From: Chenopodium formosanum
Lineage: Eukaryota > Streptophyta > Magnoliopsida > Caryophyllales > Amaranthaceae
Length of the DNA: 64,000 nt
Reading direction: 5' to 3'
Assembly: GCA_024500155.1 (NCBI GenBank)
Contig: CM044880.1
Location: 16,248,379-16,312,378 of the forward strand
Shown here: one piece after another, positions 33,660 through 47,900 of the stretch
How positions within the stretch are numbered: position 1 is the first letter of the stretch
How the letters are laid out: every line of letters starts with the position of its first letter
Position numbers and translations under genes: made by a program
The notes under the pieces: model-generated
The model's database searches: none
Told to the model about the DNA's origin: nothing
Seen by the model: the letters and a program-made list of their open reading frames with translations, nothing else

Positions 33660-35907
33660 AATAAAAAAAAATCAGCTAGCATATAGAATAAAAATTTCAG
33701 AACATTCATGCCAATGATCAGTATTTAATTTTATTGGGAAAGTTTATTAAATATATATTAGAGATAGTGACCTCCTTGTGTCTTGTTGGCATCAATATTA
33801 TTTGCTTGGTTACACGAGGACATGAATTCAAGGGATACTAAGAAAGGGAAAGGGACGTGAATATATATTGTTTTTAATAATTTTGTTTCATACCATTTTT
33901 AACATATATTGTTTTTGTACACATCAAGCACTCTCATCTAATAAGATTCGAACCTTAGATCAACCTCTAGGAGTTGAGGTAAGAAACTTACCAAGTAAGC
34001 CATGCCAACACTTTTTTTGGTTTTAAAGTATATGATGGAAGGAATGAGTTATATAATATTGTAGCTAGTGTATCATCGAAACTAATCCTATGATGATACA
34101 TAATATTTAAAAGAATATTCTATTCCGTCAAAAGAAATAAGAAAAAAATTATGTCACGAATCACTTTGTAAACCCCCTCCCCCTTGCTTTTGGGTCAAAA
34201 CCCACCTTATAATGTTATTCTTTTTTTCCTGTTAAAACACACCTGATTCCAAATTCTTTGTGTCAAGATCCATCTTAACCTGGAATATAATCGTTGACCC
34301 ACTATTCCAGTGTTAACCCCCTAAACCACTAACTTTCCACCGCCACATGCATTAGTTTATCCACTCAACCACCCTCCCAACTAGATTATACCTACCATTT
34401 TTCATCAACCCAGCCACCACATTACCACCCTCCCCCTCTCCCTAAACACCCTACCATTTCTTTTGTTCCCCACCCTTGCCACCTCTTCCCTTTTCTCGAA
34501 TTACCCAACAAATACCTAGAAAACCTTTCCTCAAAAATCCTAAAATTAAACCCTCGACTCCTTCCCCATGAAACCATCAATTGACCCTACCCTCGTAACC
34601 ATCCTTTTCCATCCCCCATCGAAAAAGATGTGAGAAGGAAGTGGGTTTCAAGGGTGGGGGAGGGGAAGAGGTGGTTACATGGTGGTCTTTATGGGGTGAG
34701 AGGGTGGTTTTCAAGTGATTATGGTGGGTTTTAGGTCGGTGATGGGTGGTTTTGGGTTGAGTGGGTGAGTTCTTAGGTGATTACGTTGGGATTTTGTACG
34801 TGCTGGTAATGGGTGGATTTAGTGGCGGATCCATGTAGTAACAAGGAGTAGCACATGCTACCTCCAGAATTTCGGTATAAAATTTTTAATACTAAACATT
34901 TATACTAGATGCTTATCAATGTTGCAGTGGTAAGAGAGAATTTCCCAAGTTTGGTGTTTTGCGGCAAGGGTTCGAGACCCACTTCCTCTTATATTTTTTT
35001 TTTTCATTTTTTTCCCTTTCTAAGCACTTTAACATTTAACTTATTCTTACTCTTTGTTCCAAATCAATTCTCCCCTAGACTTTATTTCTTATACCATAAT
35101 AATGTACATGTATAAGTAAAGCATTGATAAGATTAATAGTAATTTAAAATTCTCTATTACTCTTATTAATAAAGATTTTATTTCATTTTCACAAATTATC
35201 TATGATTTATGGAGTATTTTATGAACTATAATGATAATTAGATATGAATTGTTTGTTAAAATAAAAGTACGAATAAAAACACTAGTATCAATTTCTAAAA
35301 ATAATTAATATGATACCTCATACCATTATGTAGTTTTTTTATCGTAATTATTTTTAATAAGTATAATATACCTTAGTAATTGTTTTAAGTTCTTGTTCAT
35401 ATGTATGCATGTCCAAAATCACATTGTCAATTAATAAGTAGCACAACAATGTACTAACACATTGCATCGCATCAATATAACCACTTAGTTTGTTATTTTG
35501 CTAATCGTTTTTGTGGGAATTTTTCAATATGAATAGCTAAAATAAAGTCTGGTTTTTTATCGTAATTATTTTTAATAAGTATAATATATCTTAGTAATTG
35601 TTTTAAGTTCTCGGTCATATGTATGCATATCCAAAATCACATTGTCAATTAATAAGTAGCACAGCAATGTACTAACACATAGCATTGCATCAATAAAACC
35701 ACTCAGTTTGTTATTTTGTTAATCATTTTTGTGGGAATTTTTCAATATGAATAGCTAAAATAAAGTCTGGTTTTAATTTTAGTTTTAAATTTTCTTAAAC
35801 AACTACGCGCTCGCTACCTCTACTTAGAAATCCTAGATCCGCCACTGGGTGGATTCTGAGTAAAGGTGGCTCTTGACAATTTTTCACAAATATTAGGTGT
35901 GTTTTAA

Positions 35908-35957
<50 letters not shown>

Positions 35958-38900
35958 TTTTACATTGTTGCTTTTGACAAAATTTCTAAATAAAAAAGAG
36001 TATATATTTTAATAAAAAAAGAAAAAGTAAACTACATCAATAAACGAAGCATGTAAATAGCTAGTATAAAAGCATGAAGATAAAGCTTGTAGAATTTACC
36101 ATAGTCTAAGGAACATTATAGGCTCATAGATAGCGGCTATGCGAACCAGATGGCTGTATAACTTATCCTTAGAAGGCTTAGAATTCATCCCAGCCAAAAT
36201 ATATTCATCCAATGATGTGTAGAAGTCCATCTCTTCAACTTTGATTATTTCACCTCTTGAATTTTTAAATGGGTTCAATGTAAAGTAATTGCAACAATAC
36301 ATAAAAAGGGTTTGGAATAGGAGTGGTTTCACCATTGATGAAGCAAGGTGGTAAACATGTACTCCAAGTTTGCCTGAAATCGCATGGTTTGCAATGGCAA
36401 CTATTATGGCATTTGCAACTATGTCAACAGGTACCTAGAAACACATACGTACACATACATTGTCAATAAATTTTTGTTGTTTGAAAAGTAATTATATGTT
36501 ACTCTAATTATTTGTTTCTGATAGAGTATAAAACATATTTCTGATTCTCAACTATCAGTTTAAGCTTTTGGTTGAGTTGATCCTTTAACATGGTATTAGA
36601 GCCAACGTGACACAAAGGTCACGGGTTTGAATCTCATCCACCCCCACTTTCAAGTAGAATATTAAGCGCTGAGTATGAAGAGGATTCATGCTGCATCCAC
36701 ACTTCTAGTCCAACCGGGGCTCTCGTTTAAAGGGGTGTAATAGAGTATAAAACATATTTCTAGGCCTTAACCATCAGGTTAACCTTTTGGTTGAGTTGGC
36801 CCGTTAATAGTTTCAACTCTAATTATCCCCTTGACTTTCATATTTGGATACCACATTTGGACATAACAAAGATATATTTTTTTAATAGTACATAACTAGG
36901 CTATATATTAACTAAATATAATATTAAAAGAATTTAGATTCAGTTGAATGCAAGATACACTCAATGGTATTTTTTTTAAACCAATTTTCTGCTAATTTAA
37001 TACATCATCCTCTGTTTTTTAGTCCTGGCAGCACTTCGCTTAAATGAAAATGTCACAATACTTGCAACATACTATGATTGAAAATTTATTTTAAGAAAAA
37101 ATTATATTATTTTCCTCATTTAAACTACATGGTCCACTAAAATTGTAACCTCTCACCTTATTTCAACGTATATTAAGCCATATGAGTCCCATTTTTCTTA
37201 AATACCGTGAAAAAGTATGCGTTGCAACTATTAAAAAACGAAGGAAGTATAATTTTCTCATTTCAAAATTATAAAACGAGCAAATAAATATTAGTTGAGC
37301 AAAAATCTGTAAGTTTAGGAAAGCTTTGATTTGGGTTTGAAACTTGCTTTCCGGGAAAGGAGCACAAGTTTGGTCACCATAATTTGTCGATATCGACAAA
37401 GGTTTTTTTATAGTGTAGACATGGAATGGGAGGATGAGTTAGCGGTAGCGGAAACGAAAAAAGAACGAATCAATAGCTCATGATACTATGTTAAAGTTTT
37501 TATTTTTATTTTGGTGTACTGTTTAGAGACACACAAGAGCGGGTAACGAGAATTGATTCCAAGTCTTTTGGAATAAGGAAGGGAACTCTAACCACTAGAG
37601 TTATCTCTCACTCTCACCATGATAGAGTTGTGAGAAAGCTTAATTATATTAATGAGTATACAAAAGTACATATATATAGTAAATATTAGAGTATTGAACA
37701 TCACAAAACTATGACTAGTATAGGTACAATATATGACTAAATAAGTAACAATTAATAAGGGATATACTTTGACTATCAAAGTTAAAGAGTAAATCAAGGG
37801 ATTAGAAACTATGAACAATGATAATAATGATTTCAACAATATTATCCATTACATTTATCAAATCATTACTATCAATATTAGTTATTGTTCATAGTTTGTA
37901 ATCCTTTGATTTATTGCTTTTAACTTTAATAGTAAAAGTATATCCCATATTAGCTAACGTATCTAGTCATCTATTTAATCATAGTTCTGTAATTTTCAAT
38001 ATTTTAATCTAGCTTGTAATATATTTAGTCTTGTATACCCATCAATATAATTAAGCTTTCTCATAACTCTATCAAAAATCATACTTAGGTGCACCAACAT
38101 GTATGACATATATGTGCTCTCGGATGTAAAAGATTTTAATTTATACTACATGACCTTCATTTCTTATTTTATGCAACTTTTGCCAAAAACGATATTACAA
38201 ATCATGTGCAACAATTAAAAAATAAAAATAAAAGTTTTTTATATAGTAAATTTACCAACAAACCGTTACTTTAATTCAATTAGCACATTAAATCATATAT
38301 ATGTTACTAATTTAATTTATTGACCTAACTTGATCATCCCTCAATAAAAAAAGACTAACCCACATTCTCTCTCCACTATCACAACCACATACGTCCACGA
38401 GTCTCACCACCCATGTACACCACCACATTTTTTCTCTCCTCTATCTCAAGCCACCCTCACCAGCCACCACTTCTCTCTCTTCTCTCAAAACTTCCACACC
38501 ATCACCATATTTTCTCTCCCCCTCCCTCACAATCACTATCACTAATAATTGCTTGTTCATTAAATTGGCCCACCGCCACTTCCTCCTACTACATAAAAGT
38601 CTTCATCCCCGCCCCTCCTTATCATATTTGATCACCATCAGCTTCCTCCTCTGTCTTTTGTTTTGTTTCTACGCCACCATAAAGCTCAAGGTTAGGGTTT
38701 ATATGGATACATTTGACCATGAAAACTCTAGATCTAGAGATTTCATAATCAAATTTGACCAAATAAACCCCTAATTGATGATGAGAAGGCAATAATTTCT
38801 AATTTTAATCTTTTTTAATTTCTTCATATTTTTACGTGTGTGGTGGTGGGTTCAAGGAGAAATAGGGTTGGTGTAAGTTGGTTTCAAGGAGGAGGGTAAG

Positions 38901-41900
38901 TGGTGGCCTGGTGGTGGTGGTTTAGAGCAGTGGACGATGAGGGTTTTAGCAATCAAGAAGATGTAATGTGTGGTGGTAGTTTTGGGGAGAGGGAAGGTGT
39001 GTGGTGGTAGTTTCAGGGAGAGGCCGAGAGGGTGTTAGTGGTGGTTGATTGGGTGGATGGTGGTGTTGAAAAGGGTGGATGTTCTTGGTGGCGGGTGGTG
39101 TTAGTGAGAGGATGTAGGTGTTGGTGGTGGTTGCCCATAATTCATTAATTTTAAATCCTCATTTTCTCTCTCCTACCCTTAAAAGTGTTCTCTTAAAAAA
39201 TTTAAGAAATTTTATTAATTTTGCTACATAAAATAATAATAAAAAAAAAAGGGTAGTGTGGTTGTCATTATTGATGAGAATTTTCCTATATTTTTCAAGA
39301 TTAAGATAGAAAATGTTTTTTTAACCATCTCTCCACTCATTGATCCTCCATAAAAATTTTAAGGATTTGACACAAACAAAAAGAAAAAAAAAATGGTGGG
39401 GGACATACAGTGATACAAGTCATGAAGTGAATGATTCCCTCTATCCCTATGTTTTTTTGCCCATTTGACTTTTCACGATCTCAAAAACGCGTTTTAAAAT
39501 ATATAACTTTATTTTTATATGTGTAAAAATTATAAAAATTTGATATTAAAAATATATACAATGAGATCTAATAAGACCCTACATGACTATATTATCTCTC
39601 GTTAATTTATGGAAATTTATGATCAAAGTTTTTAATGTTTAACTTATTTATTTGTAATGGTGCAAAATAATGAGGTCAGAATACTTACAATATCTATAAT
39701 TCCATTAGGGTCTGCCAAAATTCCTTGCATTTGTCCTTCTCCGTACGATAAGATCATTGGGTCCATCCCCCTAAGATAGCATTTATTAAAAAAAATATAT
39801 TAAAACAATAAAGATAACTTACGTCCTTACGGGGCATTTGGTAGGCACAAATTTTTTAAAAAAGTCGGTGTACAATATTTAGTGTATGGCGCGCGGCCCA
39901 ATTTGAGGAATTATTGTCCTTTTCAATATTCTCACGTGTCTGGGATTTTTTTTACTCGTACTTTTTTATTTACCTCTTTGATTTTGTCCTCTCCTCCAAA
40001 AACACTTTCTGATTTTTTTCTCTCTCCTCTTTTCTTTTCTACATTTTGGTCTTTATATAATTATAATCTCCTTATCCCCTCTCTCTCTCCTCTTCATTGT
40101 TTTTTCATCTTACCTCTTCTCCTTGTTTTTGTTCTTTCTAATGTTACAGTAATTTTTTTAAGTAGAATCAACTAAATTGGTGGATAAAAAATCTTTGAAG
40201 AAGAAAAAAGTTATAGTGAAGATGTGTCCTATTGAAGATTGTAATGATGTTCAGCGTTTTGTAATAAAGGTTTGATAACTTTTTTTTTTTTTTGGTTGTA
40301 TTATAATGGATTAACTTGTGTATGTTTAAGGGTAACTTATGCTTCGTATGTGTTTGTTTAAGGATAACTTTTTTTAGATTGAGGGTGACTTTTGTGAGTT
40401 TAAGGGTAACTTTTTGTAAATAAAAGGGTAACTTATATGTGTTTAAGGGTAGTTTAAGTGTGTTTAAGGATAACTTTTTTTTAGATTGAGGGTGACTTTT
40501 GTGAGTTTAAGGGTAACTTTTTGTAAATAAAAGGGTAACTTATATGTATTTAAGGGTAGTTTATGTGTGTTTAAGGATAACTTTTTTTAGATTGAGGGTG
40601 ACTTTTGTGAGTTTAAGGGTAACTTTTTGTAAATAAAAGGGTAACTTGTGTGTGTTTAAGGGTAGTTTATGTATGTTTAAGGATAACTTTTTTTAGATAG
40701 AGGGTGACTTTTGTGAGTTTAAGGGTAACTTTTTGTAAATAAAAGGGTAACTTGTGTGTGTTTAAGGGTAGTTTATGTATGTTTAAGGATAACTTTTTTT
40801 AGATAGAGGGTGACTTTTGTGAGTTTAAGGGTAACTTTTTGTATATAAAAGGGTAACTTTTGAGTGTTATTGTGTTTTTATTTTATTTTTTAAATAAAAA
40901 ATTTAATATAAACAAAAGTTAAATATAAGCAGGAAATTAACAATTTGTTTAAAGCGACGAAAACCTCAGTCAATTGGAGCGAAAATGTGAAAGATGAATG
41001 ATGATAAACTACTCTTGAATTATAACGTATTGTGATTTGATTTAAATTTGTAACAAATCCACCAGACTTTTGCTAAGATTTGGCTCAATTACTAGTTGAG
41101 ATAGCAGCTTTGAGGTTGGATTAAATCATAATTTTTAGAAAAATTTCAACAAATTTCTGGTTGGAGATAGAAAGCTAAGATAAAAAAAATTAATCAAAAA
41201 AAAAAAGTAAATTTGTTTTCTCTTTATTTTGGGCACTGCAGAGTGCAGAGTCTGCAGACACTATGACTACAAATGGCACGTGATAATTATTGATGGACAA
41301 TATTTTTTATTGTGAACCGGGGGTATACAAAAGGAATTGTTTGGTAGGAGGGATGAAATTAAGTGGGACAATAAGAAGGTGGATTTGATAGATAGGATAA
41401 GGATAAAATTAGTGTATTTCATTATTTGGTATGGGTTAGAATTAGATTGTAATAACTAATAAAAATACAAAATTACCCTTACTATCATTTCTTCACTCTC
41501 TACTTCTTTTTCTTTCATTAATGGTAGCAAAGTCTTTTATCAATTAAATTTAATCTTCATATCTTATACCATCCTCCTTGGTTATTAATTTGGAAGGATA
41601 ACTCCCTTTCCTATTCCCCTTATAGCCCCCTCCTAATCCTCATTCCTCTAAACAAATAAAAGACTTGTTAAATCGCCCCTCTTTTATCCTATCCCCTATC
41701 TTCTATCCCTTGAAACAAACAAATTGTTATTACTTTCTTTACTTTCTAAAGATTGCATCATTCATTTGCATTCCTACCTTGACGTCTTGGCCCTTTTCAC
41801 TCATTGTATCTTAGTGTACAAGTACTAGTTCCTTGCCCGAGCACCGTCGAATGTTTATTCATAAGAAAAAAAAAAATTTAAAATTATTTTTGTAAATTAT

Positions 41901-44900
41901 TATAATTTTATATTCACTAATTTTTATTTTTTTCATCATATTATATTTTATAGAAAAAAAAACTTTTGGCGGGAAAAAATTTATTGTGAATGCAAATGTG
42001 TACATTTGGGATAACTTTGATAATTACTTTAGTATATACTCTCTCCGTTTTTAAATACTTGCTCCACTTTCCATTTCCGCCCGTTTTTAAATATTTGCTC
42101 CATTTCCTTCTTTGAAAAGCTTTTATAATATTTAATTCTTTTTTCTCAACTAGTGGACTAAACATAAATCATATTTTATTAATTTCATATTCACTCACCT
42201 CCAATTCTCTCAACTACTTTTGTTTTTTTTTTTAACCATTTTTATTCTTCCATCTACACCACTACCTCCATATTTTATTACAATCTATTTAAACTCTGCA
42301 CATAGAGAAATAGAGCAAGAATTTAAAAACAGATGGAATTGTAAGTATAGATTATGAAAGTGGGTACGAAAAATGTAAGATAATTTGCAACAACGATCAT
42401 AGCTTAGCTGAAATAACGTTTTTTATTTTATTCAATTGTCATGTATTTATTAAATTTAAATCTCTTTGTAGATGTCATATAAGTTTTTATTTATGAATCA
42501 ATCTTATTTCAAAAAAATATACTTGTATAAGGATTATAATTTGTAGGAAATTTTGCAAAAAAACCACTTTTTATAAGAATTTTTTTTGCAAGAAACCACC
42601 TTATAATTTTTTTTTTTTTTTTGCAATGACACACCTAAAACAATTTTTTTTGCAAATCAATACATTTATGATGAAAAATGAGGTTTGACCTCATTTTCCG
42701 ACGTTGACTACCCCAATCCACCCACGAAACCACCTCCCTCCCAAGCCCCACCCACGAAACCCTCCCTCCCAAGCCCCACCCACAAAACCACCCTTTCATG
42801 GCGTTGACCACCATAAACACACCCCTTCTTACGGCGTTGACCACCCTAAATACACCCCTTTAATGAAGTTGACTACCCTAAACCCTCCTCTATAGCCCTA
42901 GCCACCCTTCTCCCCTCCCCTGTCAGTTTTGTGAGTGCGGATGGCGTAGTCAACATCAAAAAATAGAGTCAAGTAGAGTCAAAGGATTTGACTGTATTTT
43001 CCGGCATAAAGGTATGGTTTTGCAAAAAAAAAATTGATTAAGGTGTGTCTTTGCAAAAAAAAATTATAAGGTGGTTTCTTGCAAAAAAAAAAATGCATAT
43101 AAAAGGTGGGTTTTTGCAAAATTTCCTAAATTGTATGTATTTTTGTTAGGAAAGTTTGATGTGCATTATAGTGTAACAGGGATTATATCAGGAACGAATC
43201 AAGTATAAGAACATGGTTGTTTAATTGTTTGTTCTAGTTAAAATTCCTTGGACAATAATTACTCCATTTTTGCTTGATGGTTCATTGTTTTTACAAGATC
43301 ATGAAGATATATAATAATAAATAAATAAATAAATAAATAAATAAACTAAAAGAAAAATAAATTCCAAATTCATTTTACCTGTATTTCTCAATCCATCCAG
43401 CAAATGGCTCTTGGAGACTGTTGCCAATGAAAGTCGGACGAATAATGACGGTCGGTAATTTTTCTCCCATTGTACTTACTACCATCTCTCCCATAACCTT
43501 TGTTAGTACATACGTATTTGAATATCCATGCATTTTGGTCCTATTCTTAGTTTATACCGAGTATTAGCCGATTAAATAAGAACCATATACATAAATTTCA
43601 ATTCTATATCATTTTAAGCAATAAATTTTTGCTTTGACTAGGGGTGAACATTGATCAGACCCGGACCGAACCTGAATCGAATTGGACCTGGACCGGTTTA
43701 CGCGAACCGGTATAGTAATGGATGGACTTGAATCTTCCGGTCTGGTTTCGATCCGGTTTCCAATCCTGGGTATTTTATAAACGCCCGAGGTGAACATCCG
43801 TCCAGACTCGGACTAGATCGGTTTGGACCGGTTTACGCGGACCGACAATGGACCTGAACCTGCTGGTCCAAGGTATTTTATGCACACCCCTAGCTTTGAC
43901 TATAGCTATTTTTAAACTAATACAAAGTATACAGTTCTTGTCAAGTACGGAGTAGTCATTTATTAAATAGATATGAGTATAAATCTAATCCTATTTTTAT
44001 TTATACATTTTTAACTATTATTTCGTATTTAATATGTATAATAATAATGATTAAACTAGTGCGTTCACAAATGTATTGATTTTGATTGTGCTATGTTAGT
44101 TATGTAGGACAAAAATTTTAAAATAACACTTTTATTTGAGGAAAGAATTAACGTTTCTTAGCAAATTAAAGAAAAAAGAAAGGTTACCTTCTCATGCCTA
44201 ACTTGATCATCTCTGTAGGTAATTTATATTCCTGAATGCCAGAAGCTAATAAATCATCAACTATCTTTAACTCTGCTTTGATGTCTAATTCTGCTGGTAG
44301 ATCTGTATATGAGTTTTCTCTCCTCAATTTGCTGTTTTCCATGACTATAGGATTTTCCTGAACAACTCCCACCGCTTTCAGGGTGACAAAAGCTATGAAA
44401 CAAATCACTTCAATTAGTATTTGACAATTCAAGATATGAGGAAATATATATGTATGTTCAATTGATTACTAATACAAAATAGAAAGTTTATTCAAAAACA
44501 GGTTAATAAGAATTTGTTAAAAGACCAACTCAACCAAAAGATTAACCTAATGACTGAGGCTCAAAAATATGTTGTATGCTCTATCACGCCCCTTTACATA
44601 AAAGCTCATTGGGCTTGAAGTGTGGATGCAACATGAACCCTTCACATACCTTGCGCTTAATATTCCACTTTGAAATGAGGGACTTTAATACCATTTTACA
44701 GGACCAACTCAACTAAAAGGTTAAGCTAATAATTGAGGTCCAAGAATATGTCGTATACTCTATCACAATTAAGTTTGTTGAGGGTGTGCAGGGCAGGTGA
44801 TAATACCTATTACCAAATTTTAAGGGCTTAATTCAAAATACAGTATGGATACATTAATGTTAACAACCTAGCAGTACAAGCATGGAAAAATGTATGGAAG

Positions 44901-47900
44901 TGCATAGTAGACACTAGGGATGGCAATATAGAGTGATATCCACTAACCCGCTCCACCCGTTTTATATAAATGGACAAAACCTGAATTAAATGAATGAGAA
45001 GCGGGTGACGTAAGAAGCGTATAATGGATCATATTGGATGTGGATGATACCTTTTTCACCCACTAACCATCTACCCACCATTTAACATATATTAAATTTT
45101 TTGTCTAAGAATTTTAATAATAAAAAATGAAATGTGCAAGAAAATTACTTGTTCTTTTTGTTGCAAATTATTTTTTCAAACAATATGTTTTCATTGTTTT
45201 CTTTTTTATTAATAAAACAAATATTGTATAAATAATCGAAAATTAGAGTTTTTATGTGATTTTTTTTCACTTAAATACTCAGCCATTAGTCATATGCAGA
45301 TGATGGATGGACGGATATGGATGATAGACGGACGGATATGGATGATGGGTGAAGCGGATAACGGATGGATATTGATGGAACGATAGAATAATGGATGGAT
45401 GCGGGTGAAGCTCCACCCAATCCGAATCCAATCCATTGCCAGATTTAGTAGACACTCAGTTTTTTTTTTTTTTTTTTTTTGCTGCAAATGAGGGGCTAGG
45501 CCCTGGAAAAAAAACTAAATAGGAATTAAACGTGGCAAGGTCACCCCTATGATGTCATCATGCAAGAGATGTTCTAACTCAATAGGAGGGAATTGAATCA
45601 ACTCGATATTGTTGTTCTGGACGACACCTTGGTTTGCTAACCAATTTGTTGCTTTATTTGCTTCACGGAAAACATGGTGAATTTGCACTTACCAATTATT
45701 ATCCTCAATGAGTTGCTTGCACCTTCTGATGATATGATAACCTTGGCCTCGGTGAGTCTCTTCATTATTCAGGGCTGCTACAACAACTTGACTATCTAGC
45801 TGCACTTGAACCTTAGTTGCGTCCATTCTCTTCACCGACTCCAAGCCGTATTTGATAGCTTTTAATTCAGCTGCAAAGGCATTGCAATCTCCCAATTTGA
45901 GAGAAAAACCATGGATGAAATTTCCAGTATAATCCTGTATTAAGCCTCCACCACCTGCTAGTCTTGGTGCCTCTTTGGCAGCACTATTCGTATTCAAGGC
46001 AAGCCAACCAATAGGTGGTGCTAGCCACATAATATATGCTTCCCCACGAGTCCTACCACTCTGCTAATTACTACTTACATCCTCACCCAACACACGCCAT
46101 ACTTCTTCAAAACGCGCAAGAAGGAATTGGCTTGTATCAATTGGATTTCATGTGGTCTATCAAACACATAGTTATTCCTCCATATTCGAATCCACCACAA
46201 AGTAATAGAGAAATATGTAGGCCAAACTTCAGGGGAGAGATTGTTGCGCTTTTATACCTTAATATTACGTGAGATCTATTGCTGAAGTGAGCCACTGAAG
46301 AAGTCTGGATTTGAAGCAGGTGCTCCCACCCAGGCTTCCTTTGTTGCACGACAGTCATGAAGGGCATGGGGGCGTGGTCTCTTCATGTATATTGCAATTC
46401 TTACACCAAAGGTTGTCGGTTAGATTCCGCTTTAAACGGTTTGCATTTGTCATGATACAGTCATGCATAGCAAGCTAAAGAAAAACCTTCGCTCTTTGCT
46501 GCACTTTGAGTTTCCATATTAAATTCTAGACACCATCATTTTCAATAGCATTATCTCTTCTTATAATCTTTAACGCTGACTTTACTCTGAATTTATCATT
46601 AAAGGAGCCACCCCAACACAATAAATCCCCTGTATTCGAATCATTACGCAAAGCATGAGCTTCAATTAATTTTAGAACATTAGCAGGTAACAATTCGGCA
46701 AACAAGTCCCATTTTCAGCCATTTTAGACATCCTATAACTCTGCCACTATTGCTCTGTCAAGCTGAGGGGGGATAGCAGCAATAGCAGTAGCTCGAAGTG
46801 GACTAGGCATAGCCCTGTTATGGTCCCAAAACAGAGTTGTAGCCCCATTCCCAATAGCTACTCAAGAACCTGCACAAATCAGCTTAGTATTTTTGGAAAT
46901 GCCCCTCCAAACATTTGACATGTTTGACTTAGCTTCAAACATATCAATATCACATCTCCCTTTGCAGTATTTCGCTCTAAGTACACGAGAACATAGGGCA
47001 TTGGGTTCCTTCAAAACACGCCAACCTAATTTGGCTAAGAACGCTGCATTAGTTTGCCGTGAGGATCTTATTCCTAGCCCACCTTGTTCCTTCGGTTTTT
47101 AACTCCCAAGTCCCAAGAGAGGAGGTGGATGCGCCGGTTCTCTTCATCACCACCCCCAAATCAATCTCCTAGTCCTTTTATAAATGTCATCACAAATAGT
47201 TCTTAGGATCTTTACAGTCTGTATTGCATAAGAGCTCATAGTAGTCAAGGTTGTTTTTGCTAAGGTGATGCGACCCGCTAGTAATATGTATTTAGACATC
47301 CACCGTGCAAGCCGTCGATCAATTTTCTCACATAAATACGCAAAAATGTCACGAGTGACTCTACTTTTGAGAGTAGCATAGGCATACCAATGTATGTGCC
47401 TAGATCCTCAGTTTCATCAATCCCCAACGCATGGAAAACACCAACTTTATCATTCAAGCACATATTTTGGGAGAAATAAACACGAGACTTAGGATAGCTC
47501 ACCTTCTGCCCCGATGCACTATTGAAACGAGCTAAGAACTCTTGAATAACCACAATTTGTTCGAGTGTTGCCTATGCGAAAAAGAATTATATCATCCGCA
47601 AAACATAAGTTAAAGAGCTTGGGACCATTCCTGCTCGTATGATCGGCTTCCTTTGATTCTCCATAACGTACTCTCTAATTAATTGATTTAATCTCTTCAT
47701 ACACAAAACAAATAAATATGGAGATAATGGATCGCCTTGGCGAATGCCACACCCCTGTTTGAAAGATAAGGTCGGTTCACCATTCCATAGAACACGCATC
47801 GTTGAAGTAGAAATACATTCCATTATAAGTTCGTTTATAAGGATAGGGAAGCAAATTTCATACAATGTATCACAAATGAACTCCCACTTAAGGCGATCAT

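Larger units (their letters stand above)
34180..35987. mobile_element. Mutator-like non-autonomous element in FAR intron
   Basis: Long imperfect inverted terminal arms: GGGTCAAAACCCACC, GTTAAAACACACCTGATT and TGTCAAGATCCA on the left mirror CTCTTGACA, TTAGGTGTGTTTTAAC and CTTTTGACAAAATTTC on the right. The interior is CCACC-rich then GGTGG-rich and could fold back. No coding capacity. An AT microsatellite (35914-35954) lies in the right arm. A hAT element is nested within (34820-35847). Boundaries are approximate and no duplication was fixed. Confidence 0.5.

Noticed and set aside
36591..36640. tRNA- or SINE-like box B (GGGTTTGAATCTC)
   Set aside because: The flanking 72 bp direct repeats, primer site, purine tract and 5 bp duplication identify a TRIM instead; no box A at the right spacing.
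42635..42895. Proline/histidine-rich ORF pair
   Set aside because: Low-complexity CCACC interior of a Mutator-like MITE, with short direct repeats.
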